From Bacteroidota bacterium (GTDB taxonomy: Bacteria > Zhuqueibacterota > Zhuqueibacteria > Zhuqueibacterales > Geothermadaptataceae): DNA of 8,389 nt. The notes below the pieces were generated by a model that was not told where the DNA came from, did no database searches, and saw only the letters and a program-made list of their open reading frames with translations. Position numbers and translations under genes: made by a program. Shown here piece after piece: positions 1 to 6,509 of this stretch. Where the stretch lies: positions 1 through 8,389 of the forward strand of contig DRLW01000715.1 of NCBI GenBank assembly GCA_011375275.1. Reading direction: 5' to 3'. How positions within the stretch are numbered: the stretch's first letter is position 1; the number at the start of each line of letters is the position of its first letter.

Positions 1-11
1 GAAGCGCCGTG

Positions 12-42
12 CCGGAATCTCATCTTTTCGGGCACGTGCCTG
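12..42. repeat. Degenerate partial third copy of the flanking repeat
   Basis: Two short blocks here match the right-hand repeat arm in the same orientation: 22-29 (ATCTTTTC) equals 8301-8308, and 32-42 (GCACGTGCCTG) equals 8329-8339. The blocks are 2 bases apart here and 20 apart in the right arm, as if about 18 bases had been lost. The stretch also holds a perfect 10-bp palindrome, GGCACGTGCC, at 31-40. CCGGAATCTC at 12-21 is the exact reverse complement of 50-59, which lies in the left arm. It may be the remnant of another copy lying head to head with the left arm, but it is short enough that this is tentative. Confidence 0.4.
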
Positions 43-47
43 AGTCC

Positions 48-166
48 GGGAGATTCCGGTCTTCCCCTGCGGGGAAACCGGAATGAGCTTTCGGGTGCAG
101 GCATGTGCTGTTGTCAAACGGTCTGATTGAAAAGATAAAACCGTACTGAGTTTATTGGATAACCAG
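48..166 (+). repeat. Left arm of long inverted repeat flanking the kinase operon
   Basis: Aligned by eye with the reverse complement of 8271-8389, this arm matches at 104 of 119 positions with no gap. The outer 39 bases are identical, and the inner part carries clustered substitutions. Weaker similarity, needing gaps, may continue to about 213 (shared AAGGCGTTT...CAT near 202-213, opposite 8221-8233). The arm lies beyond the 3' end of the operon. It contains no open reading frame and no coding match I recognise. Its hairpin end resembles the interspersed ATTCC...GGAAT hairpin repeats common in many Gram-negative genomes, so it may be a copy of a dispersed repeat, a miniature transposable element, or one end of a larger mobile unit. 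Confidence 0.85.
53..84. repeat. Stem-loop in left repeat arm
   Basis: ATTCCGGT (53-60) and TTCCCC (62-67) pair with GGGGAA (71-76) and ACCGGAAT (77-84). This gives 14 base pairs with a single bulged C at 61 and a TGC loop. No T-run follows on either strand, so it does not look like a standard intrinsic terminator. The identical structure in the other arm argues that the stem-loop is a defining part of the repeat. Confidence 0.8.
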
Positions 167-379
167 ACTGAAAAACCGAAAAACCCTGCACAATCAATTG
201 GAAGGCGTTTCATCGCATATTCTGCCCGGCCATTGCGACTATCCGTGCGCTGAACGCACATCTGCGGACAAACCGGGATAATAGATAAACGAAACGCCCA
301 ATGTACACAATAAATGCTTTTTTGTCAATCCCTAAAGAAACCGGATTTTTGCATGGCTGCGTGTCAAAAGAAAGCTCTT
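167..379. other. Non-coding downstream flank of the operon
   Basis: No gene is supported between the left repeat arm and the end of the last kinase gene. The stretch starts with a small direct duplication (GAAAAACC at 170-177 and 178-185). It then holds nested inverted repeats: outer arms GGCGTTTC (204-211) and GAAACGCC (291-298), an inner pair TCGCA/TGCGA (213-217, 234-238), a pair TATCC/GGATA (240-244, 276-280), and a hairpin GTGCG/CGCAC (245-249, 255-259). The remaining DNA to 379 is AT-rich. There is no strong stem followed by a T-run that would clearly end the operon transcript. Confidence 0.5.
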
Positions 380-2290
380 TCAGTAGTTCTGTCCCTGCTC
401 GATCTTCATCAGATCAGGGAAAGTTTGTTGTGTTTCCTGCACCTGAGTCACCCTTTCGTCTTCCTTTTCTTCGGGCTGGCCGGAGATCGGCAGGCGTACC
501 GTAAAACTCGTTCCCTCACCGAGCCTGCTGCGCACCGTAATCTCGCCGTTGTGACGCAGGACGATCGAGTTGGCGATATGCAGGCCCAGGCCCGTTCCCT
601 CACCAACAGGTTTGGTCGTGTAGAAGGGTGCAAAAATATTCTTCAGATTTTCCTCGGAAATTCCCATGCCGGTATCCGTGAACTCAACACACACATGGTC
701 GTTTTCCATATCCACGTAGCTGTGGATGCGCAGCTCGCCACCATCGGGCATTGCCTGCATGGCGTTCATGATCAGATTGAGAAAAACATGCCGCACGCCA
801 TCGATATTCACTGAACAGACGACATTGGACTCGAAACTGCGCACGATGATGACATCGCGTACGCGCAATTCCTTTTCGATCAGGCCGATGGTCGATTCCA
901 GCAGGTAATTGATATCCACTTCCTGGCGGTCGAGATTATTTTTCCGGCTGAATTCGAGCAGATTATTGATGATTTTTGATGAGCGCTGGATATTGACGCG
1001 GATGATCGCCAGCTTGTTGTGCAGGTCTTCCTCTTCCGGTGGGATCGTGTCGGCGAGGTAGTAGCGCGCTGCTTCGATGATATTCAGCGGGTTGCGCAGC
1101 TCGTGGGCGATTCCCGAGGACAGGATGCCGATGGTCGCCAGTTTTTCGCTGTGAATGAGTTGCTCCTCCAGCCGCTTTTGCTCTGTGACCACGCGGATAT
1201 GCTCGATGGCATAAGCAGGCTCACCTTCGAGTCCGGCCATGGGATACGTACGGATATGGAGGACATCATCAGCCACTGAGGTTTCGAGAAAATGCGTCTG
1301 TTTTTCCTCCATGGTGCGGCTGATCGGACAGTTGTTGCATGGAGTCATGCGGTTGAAATAAACGGTGTAGCATTTCCTGCCGATCAGGCTGCCCGGCGTG
1401 GTATGCGCCCACTGTGCGGCTTTGCGATTGGCCATGACGATGTTATAATCTTCATCCTGCACCGAGATCAGGTCCTGAATCCCGTCGAAAAGTGCCTGTA
1501 AGCGCAGCTTACTGGTGAGAATCTGCCGTTGCAGAATCTTTTTTTCGGTCATGTCGCGCAGCATGCACTGCAGAATGTGATCACCGCCGCTCTCGACCAC
1601 AGTCAGCGAGACTTCAACTGTGCGGATGCTGCCATCGGCGTGGATGATGCGAAACTCGTCGAGCTGAGCAGCGCCGCTCTCCCGTGCCGTATGCAGGGCG
1701 CGCAGGAAGCGCTCAGCACAGCGGTTATCACAAAGGGACAGCGGGGACTGGCCGTTCAGACCGGACTCCGGACGGCCGAAGAGATGCGCTGCCTGCTTGT
1801 TCGATTCAAGAATCTGATAGTTGTCGCTGTCGATGAGCAGAATCGCATCATAGGCTTCATGAAACAGATGGCGGTAGCGCTCCTGCGATTTGCGCAACTG
1901 TTCCTGCAGGCGCACATGCTTGTACACGCGCTCGATCACGCGCGGCAGCATTTTCAGATATGCACCTTCTTTGATGATATAGTCCGATGCCCCGGCTTTC
2001 ATGGCCTCGACAGCGATTTTCTCATTGCCCTCGCCGGTCACGAACACCACAGGGATGGTGGCGTTTTTCTCCCGCAATTGCTTGAGAAGCCCGAGACCGG
2101 AGATCTCCGGCAGATTATAATCGAGCAGCACGACATCAAAATTCCGGCGCTGCAGCGCATTCAGCCCCTCACGTGCAGAAGAGGCTGTGCTGATTTCGAA
2201 ATCCTTGCTCTGCTTGCTCAGAGAAATTCGTGTTATTTCAAGATGGTCGAGATCGTCATCGATGATGAGAATACGTAGCTTTTTTTTCAA
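380..2290 (-). CDS. Receiver-PAS-PAS sensor histidine kinase (NtrB-type core)
   Basis: This is a 636-residue soluble hybrid kinase with its receiver at the N-terminus. Receiver, about 5-122: acidic pocket D11-D13, phosphoacceptor D57 in VVLLDYNLP, T85 and K107, so all key residues are present. PAS1, about 135-250, contains C187 and C191. PAS2, about 262-375, carries C307, C318 and C321 in the arrangement C-x10-C-x2-C, a pattern I recognise from other PAS kinases. The phosphorylated histidine is H396 in AHELRNPLN. The ATPase domain has N509, D539/G541/G543, the F-box FYTTK, and G565/G567/G569. A charged tail follows after about 604. The start is TTG, preceded by GGGAG with 8 bases between; the next in-frame ATG would delete most of the receiver. 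It is the last gene of the block, 70 bases after its neighbour, and has the block's only receiver. The ligand and the downstream partner cannot be read from the sequence. Confidence 0.95.
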   Translation of the reverse strand: MKKKLRILIIDDDLDHLEITRISLSKQSKDFEISTASSAREGLNALQRRNFDVVLLDYNLPEISGLGLLKQLREKNATIPVVFVTGEGNEKIAVEAMKAGASDYIIKEGAYLKMLPRVIERVYKHVRLQEQLRKSQERYRHLFHEAYDAILLIDSDNYQILESNKQAAHLFGRPESGLNGQSPLSLCDNRCAERFLRALHTARESGAAQLDEFRIIHADGSIRTVEVSLTVVESGGDHILQCMLRDMTEKKILQRQILTSKLRLQALFDGIQDLISVQDEDYNIVMANRKAAQWAHTTPGSLIGRKCYTVYFNRMTPCNNCPISRTMEEKQTHFLETSVADDVLHIRTYPMAGLEGEPAYAIEHIRVVTEQKRLEEQLIHSEKLATIGILSSGIAHELRNPLNIIEAARYYLADTIPPEEEDLHNKLAIIRVNIQRSSKIINNLLEFSRKNNLDRQEVDINYLLESTIGLIEKELRVRDVIIVRSFESNVVCSVNIDGVRHVFLNLIMNAMQAMPDGGELRIHSYVDMENDHVCVEFTDTGMGISEENLKNIFAPFYTTKPVGEGTGLGLHIANSIVLRHNGEITVRSRLGEGTSFTVRLPISGQPEEKEDERVTQVQETQQTFPDLMKIEQGQNY

Positions 2291-2298
2291 TATCCCGT

Positions 2299-2303
2299 CT
2301 CCC
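2299..2303 (-). promoter_or_regulatory. Ribosome binding site deciding a TTG start
   Basis: GGGAG on the minus strand lies 8 bases before the TTG codon at 2288-2290. The receiver's first strand and acidic residues begin within ten codons of that TTG and there is no ATG nearby, so this site fixes the start of the 636-residue kinase. It is the clearest Shine-Dalgarno sequence in the block. Confidence 0.7.
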
Positions 2304-2360
2304 GTCGTTGTCTGCCTGTTCTTGCCAGCCCCTGGTGTACCAAACTGCTGCCACTGCGTC

Positions 2361-3173
2361 TCAGCGGATAACTCGCATGGCGTTGCTCACGATCGGCAGG
2401 GTGAAATAAAATGTCGATCCCCTGCCCTGCCGGGAATCCACCCAGATTTCGCCACCGTGCGCGGTAATGATCTGCCGCACGATGCTCAAACCAAGGCCGC
2501 TGCCGGTCACGCCCTTTTTATTGCCTGCACGCACGAACATATTGAAGACCTTGTTCCGCACCGCAGCAGGAATGCCCACGCCGTTATCGCGCACATAAAA
2601 TTTCAGAAAAAGCTCGTCATCCAGACAGCCGATCTCAACCTTCAGCGGCACGTCTTCACGGCGGTATTTGATGGCATTGCCGATCAGATTGGAGAAAACA
2701 TGCCGCAGCCCCTCGCGATAGCCATGCACCAGAGGCAAATCCGGCTGTACAGAAAAAGAGCTGGTTTGCGCTGAATTTTCGTGATAGTGCTCAACCAGAA
2801 TATCGTCAATCAGTTCGGTGACATCCACGGTTTCAAAGTGGATGTCATCTCTTTGAAAGCCGCTTAACAGCACCAGGTCGCGTACAAGAGTTTCCAACCG
2901 GTCGATATTGCGACCGATGCGCTCAAGATAGTGTTTGCCGTCTTCCGGAATCTGCTCACCGAACTGTTCCATCAGCAGCGCGCAGAAACCACGCATGGAA
3001 ACGATCGGTGTTTTGATTTCATGGGATAGGGTGCTGAGGTAGGTTTTCAGCTCGGTTTCTTTCTCAGCAAGGGCTGCCCTGCTGCGGCGAAGCTCCCTGC
3101 GCAGCCTGGCGACCTCTTCAGTGAGCCCGGCCTCATCTCCCTGGCGGGATGCTGTCATTTTCCTGTCGATCAT
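2361..3173 (-). CDS. Short soluble histidine kinase with coiled coil and no sensor domain
   Basis: From the ATG at 3171-3173 this is 270 residues. Residues about 15-45 form a charged, heptad-like helix (EEVARLRRELRRS and on). It runs directly into the H-box with H51 in SHEIKTPIVS. The ATPase core follows: N166 in NLIGNAIKY, D196/G198/G200 in DNGVGI, and G224/G226/G228 in GSGLGLSIV, ending in FYFTLP. No PAS, GAF, HAMP or membrane segment precedes the kinase, so the signal must come through the coiled coil or a partner protein. A longer reading from an ATG at 3257 adds 28 residues that look non-coding (rich in C and R, no family resemblance); it has GGAAG only one base before the ATG. ATG at 3158 is also possible. 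The core closely resembles the preceding 1043-residue kinase, including at DNA level, which suggests a duplication. It is probably the third gene of the operon. Confidence 0.9.
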   Translation of the reverse strand: MIDRKMTASRQGDEAGLTEEVARLRRELRRSRAALAEKETELKTYLSTLSHEIKTPIVSMRGFCALLMEQFGEQIPEDGKHYLERIGRNIDRLETLVRDLVLLSGFQRDDIHFETVDVTELIDDILVEHYHENSAQTSSFSVQPDLPLVHGYREGLRHVFSNLIGNAIKYRREDVPLKVEIGCLDDELFLKFYVRDNGVGIPAAVRNKVFNMFVRAGNKKGVTGSGLGLSIVRQIITAHGGEIWVDSRQGRGSTFYFTLPIVSNAMRVIR

Positions 3174-3320
3174 GATGTGTACCCAAAGTTGTTGTTCTAC
3201 AGTGTGCAGACATCCCTGCCTGCATGCGTATCGGCGAGCTGCACCGGCAGAGATCATACTTCCGCAGTGCCCGCAAGCCGGTCGTGCTGCTGATTCGAAA
3301 CCACCACTCTCGTGGCGATA

Positions 3321-6300
3321 TCAGGAAATTTTCTGCGGAACCGGCAGGGTGAAATAAAATGTCGCGCCCTTGCCTTCCCGCGATTCGAGCCAGATTTTCC
3401 CCTTGTGATTTTCGATGATGCGCTTCACGATCGCCAGGCCGAGTCCTGTGCCCTCAGCGTTTTTGATCGTGGTTTCGCGTTCGAAAAGATTGAATATTTT
3501 CTCCCGGTTTTCCCAGGCAATACCGACGCCATTATCCTGCACTTTGAACAGCGCATAGTCATTCTTGCGCGTGCCGCCGATGATGATCTCGGGTGCAGGG
3601 TTATCCGGCGACATGAATTTGATGGCATTGCCGATCAGATTGGAAAAAACCTGTTTGATCAAGGCCGGATTGCACAGGATCATCGGCAGGTTTTCCTCAA
3701 GGTGGACTTTGATTTTGCCTTTCTCGAGCTGATAGGAATACTCCACGAGCGCGCGTTCGATCAGCAAACGCGAGTCCACCTCCTCCGGCGGGGTGTTCAT
3801 CCGGCCCACGCGTGACAGCTCGAGCAGATCGCGGATGAGCTGCTCCATCTGCATGGCATTTTGCTGGATTCTGTTCAGGTAATGCCGGGCCTCGCTCTTG
3901 AGGTCATCGGCATGGGTGTCGAGCAGAATCGAGGTAAAGCCCTGTATCGAGACAATAGGAGATTTGAGATCGTGCGATACGGTATAGACGAACTTTTCCA
4001 GCTCATCGTTAACACGCACGAGCTTGGTCGTGTGCTCCGCGCCCTCCTGGTTCAGCCGTGCGCTGGTGATGGCGTTTGATGCCAGGTTGGCCATGGCTTT
4101 GGTGAAATCACGTTCGTGACGTGTGAAACGCCTCGGCTTGCTCCAGCCCACAGAAAACACGCCGTACACCCGCTCCTTGCAGAAGACCGGCCACAGGATT
4201 AACGCCCCCTCACCCTCTTCCCCGGATTCCGGATCGCTGAGGTTCTCAATTACGACTTTGTCCCGCTCCTGCACCAGCTTGCGGGTCACCACAGAGTGGT
4301 TGCTCCAGAAGCCGGCAAAATCACGATCCCCGGTGCTGAGCTTTTTCCTGAAGCCGTGCTCGTGCGAGAAGGTGTAGATGCTGACATCCTGCGCTTTGAG
4401 AGAGGTCAGGGTCGTGCGCACGAGGTCTGTCAGAATCTTGTGCAGCGGCTCCTCGCGGGCGATGGCATAACTGACCGTTGCCAGCGCAGAGAATTGATTG
4501 ATCTGCCGCTGCATATTCTGAAACATGCGGGCATTTTCGATGGCAATGCCAAGCTGCGCCCCGATCTGGTTGAGAAAACGCGCGTGCTCCTCGGTGTAGC
4601 TGTCTGCTGTCAGGCTGGAAATCTCCAGAGAACCAAGATACTTTTCTCCGGGCATGAGCAGCACGTGCAGGCGGGAGGCCTTAAACTGCTCGACCTCAGC
4701 ATCCAAAACAGAGGGCAGCTCATCTCCATGAAGCAGCCAACCGAGCTCAGAATGTTCTTCAAGGGATTGCCAGCGATCAACCCCGACCTTGCGGGCGATC
4801 TTGCCCGAAGCCAGGCGAAAAGTACGCACGTTTTCGCCTTCATCGTTGAAAAGCGTAACCTCGAAGAGGTCGAAATCGAGCAGCTTGCGCGTTTCCAAAG
4901 CTGTGGCCGGCAGCAACTTTTCCAGCTCGCGGTAGGCATTGACATTGCGTGTGAAATTCTGCAGCGCCTGAATGTGTTCGGCCTGCCTGGCCGTGACCAG
5001 CTCCAGTTGCTGTTTCTTTAAATTCAGCCCGAGAAGATTAGCCGCTGATTTCAGGACCAGTTGCTCACTCTTGTGCAGAGTTTTGCGCTTTTCAAAGTAC
5101 AGCGTCAGAATTGCACGCGCCTGCCCGGATGCGGTAATCGGCACCACGATCAGACTGGCGTAGCCCAGTTGCCGCGCTATCGGTGTGATGGCACGCAGGC
5201 TCTCTTCGTCATAGACATTGGCAAAGAACCGGATATCCGAGAGATTCTGCATATCCTGCACGCTGAGTTCTGTGTGACCCGAGAGCAGCGGGCGGGCAAA
5301 TTTGATATCATTGAACGTATCAAAACTGACAGCCTGCATCAACTCGATTTCATCGCCGTGCAGGCGGCGGATGGCAGCAAACTTGGCGTCGAGAAAAACA
5401 CCCAGCACCTCCATGCCTTTTTCCAGGGCACCGGGCAGGTCTTCGGCCAGTTCTTTTTCATCCCAGCACGAAAAAATTTTTTCCAGATGGTTGAGAACGT
5501 CTCCCCATTTGCGCGTGGCGCCCGAGCGCTTGCTGACATCGAGAAATTTGATAATCGCCTGCCGGCCATCGCCATGAATACTGCGGATGCGCAGGTTCAC
5601 ATGGCGAATCTGACCGTTGCGTGTGACCAGGCGCAAACCGCGCAAGCTGGTATAAGGCTCCACGTCGAGCTCAGCTATCTTCTGCTGCACGAGCTCAGCA
5701 TCTTTTTCCTGAAAAAGGTCATCCACCGGATTCCCCTGACTCTCGTCCGCACGCAGGCCAGTGAGCGCAGCAAATTTTTCATTGGTCAGGTGAATCAAAC
5801 GCGACTCGGTATCGATCAGACACAGGGGCGTTGTGGCGAGCTGGAACATGGTTTCAAAACTGCTCCGCCACCAGGCAGCTTGTTTTTCGTTGCGTTGCAC
5901 AGCCTCGGCAAAATGGTCTCGCTCGAGAATTTTGCCGATAAAACTCGCCGCCGTGCTGGCGATCGCCTGCTGGATTTTATTGAATCCGATCGGTGTTTTG
6001 CGCACCAGACACAGAGCCCCGAGCAGCTCATCGTCGCGTGCTGTGATGGGAATAGCCATGTCAGCCGCAATGTCCTCCCCGAAAATCCGGCGCTCGGATT
6101 CGAGAAACTCCGCCTCTCCCTTTTTGCCGCTGCGCAGAACTGGCTGTTTGCTGCCCAGCAGGGAGTGCAGCGAGGTTTCGTGATAGAGGAGTTGCAGCGA
6201 GGTATTCAGGGTGGAATGATTGATGTTGTTCAACTCAGGCGGCAGATAAAAAATGCGCGAATCGCGGTCGTGCAGAAAAATGTAGATCGCATCAACAGGA

Positions 6301-6452
6301 ATGATTTCACCCAGGCCATCATGCAGGAGAGAAACAAAATCCCGCACATTTCCTGTCGTCAGCGTTGCTTCGGCTAATTGGCCGAGGAAACGCATCCTGC
6401 GTAATTCACTGACTGAACTGTTCGACTCAATCACCTGGATACCTGCCACCAT
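3321..6452 (-). CDS. Multi-GAF/PAS cytoplasmic sensor histidine kinase
   Basis: This 1043-residue kinase has an unusually long sensory region. From residue position and fold-like pattern I read: GAF1 about 20-178; PAS about 194-310 (CLIDTESRLIHLTNEKFAALTG is typical); GAF2 about 318-478; GAF3 about 495-645; GAF4 about 655-800. The boundaries are approximate, and GAF3 is the most divergent. HisKA follows with H827 in SHDLKSPIVS. The ATPase domain has N942, D973/G975/G977 and G1001/G1003/G1005, and ends FYFTLP. No membrane segment is seen. GAF domains bind small ligands or chromophores; I see no convincing bilin-binding cysteine motif, so the ligands are unknown. The ATG at 6450-6452 lacks a good Shine-Dalgarno; GTG at codon 7 and ATG at codon 20 are alternatives. 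It follows the upstream kinase by 57 bases. It most likely integrates several cytoplasmic signals in one autokinase. Confidence 0.95.
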   Translation of the reverse strand: MVAGIQVIESNSSVSELRRMRFLGQLAEATLTTGNVRDFVSLLHDGLGEIIPVDAIYIFLHDRDSRIFYLPPELNNINHSTLNTSLQLLYHETSLHSLLGSKQPVLRSGKKGEAEFLESERRIFGEDIAADMAIPITARDDELLGALCLVRKTPIGFNKIQQAIASTAASFIGKILERDHFAEAVQRNEKQAAWWRSSFETMFQLATTPLCLIDTESRLIHLTNEKFAALTGLRADESQGNPVDDLFQEKDAELVQQKIAELDVEPYTSLRGLRLVTRNGQIRHVNLRIRSIHGDGRQAIIKFLDVSKRSGATRKWGDVLNHLEKIFSCWDEKELAEDLPGALEKGMEVLGVFLDAKFAAIRRLHGDEIELMQAVSFDTFNDIKFARPLLSGHTELSVQDMQNLSDIRFFANVYDEESLRAITPIARQLGYASLIVVPITASGQARAILTLYFEKRKTLHKSEQLVLKSAANLLGLNLKKQQLELVTARQAEHIQALQNFTRNVNAYRELEKLLPATALETRKLLDFDLFEVTLFNDEGENVRTFRLASGKIARKVGVDRWQSLEEHSELGWLLHGDELPSVLDAEVEQFKASRLHVLLMPGEKYLGSLEISSLTADSYTEEHARFLNQIGAQLGIAIENARMFQNMQRQINQFSALATVSYAIAREEPLHKILTDLVRTTLTSLKAQDVSIYTFSHEHGFRKKLSTGDRDFAGFWSNHSVVTRKLVQERDKVVIENLSDPESGEEGEGALILWPVFCKERVYGVFSVGWSKPRRFTRHERDFTKAMANLASNAITSARLNQEGAEHTTKLVRVNDELEKFVYTVSHDLKSPIVSIQGFTSILLDTHADDLKSEARHYLNRIQQNAMQMEQLIRDLLELSRVGRMNTPPEEVDSRLLIERALVEYSYQLEKGKIKVHLEENLPMILCNPALIKQVFSNLIGNAIKFMSPDNPAPEIIIGGTRKNDYALFKVQDNGVGIAWENREKIFNLFERETTIKNAEGTGLGLAIVKRIIENHKGKIWLESREGKGATFYFTLPVPQKIS

Positions 6453-6509
6453 TCACATGGTCTGTTACGGATTCATGTGCCGATCCTGCCTGAAACGCGC
6501 GCTTGTCAA
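6453..6509 (-). promoter_or_regulatory. Intergenic leader with hairpin and minimal reading frames before the large kinase
   Basis: On the minus strand a 6-bp inverted repeat (CATGTG at 6474-6479, read as CACATG, and its partner at 6454-6459) ends one base before the start codon. Inside it, an AGGA followed by 7 bases leads to ATG-AAT-CCG-TAA, and next comes ATG-TGA just ahead of the real ATG, all out of frame with the gene. These could tune translation of the large kinase, or they could be chance features of a short gap. Confidence 0.3.

Noticed and set aside
112..140. TTGTCA-17-GATAAA in the left arm as an outward or inward promoter
   Set aside because: The -10 matches poorly. The corresponding right arm reads GATGCA and is poorer still, so a conserved promoter function is not supported.
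204..298. Cloverleaf-like arrangement considered as a tRNA
   Set aside because: There is no T-loop GGTTCGAATCC-like sequence, no proper anticodon arm, and the length and arm sizes are wrong.
355..380. Possible intrinsic terminator just after the last gene (GAAAG-AG-CTTTC followed by TTTT on the minus strand)
   Set aside because: The stem is only 4-5 AT-rich pairs with a very tight loop, too weak to call.
6504..6509. TTGACA on the minus strand right after the first gene's stop, as an internal -35 box
   Set aside because: No acceptable -10 box occurs at 15-19 bases downstream.
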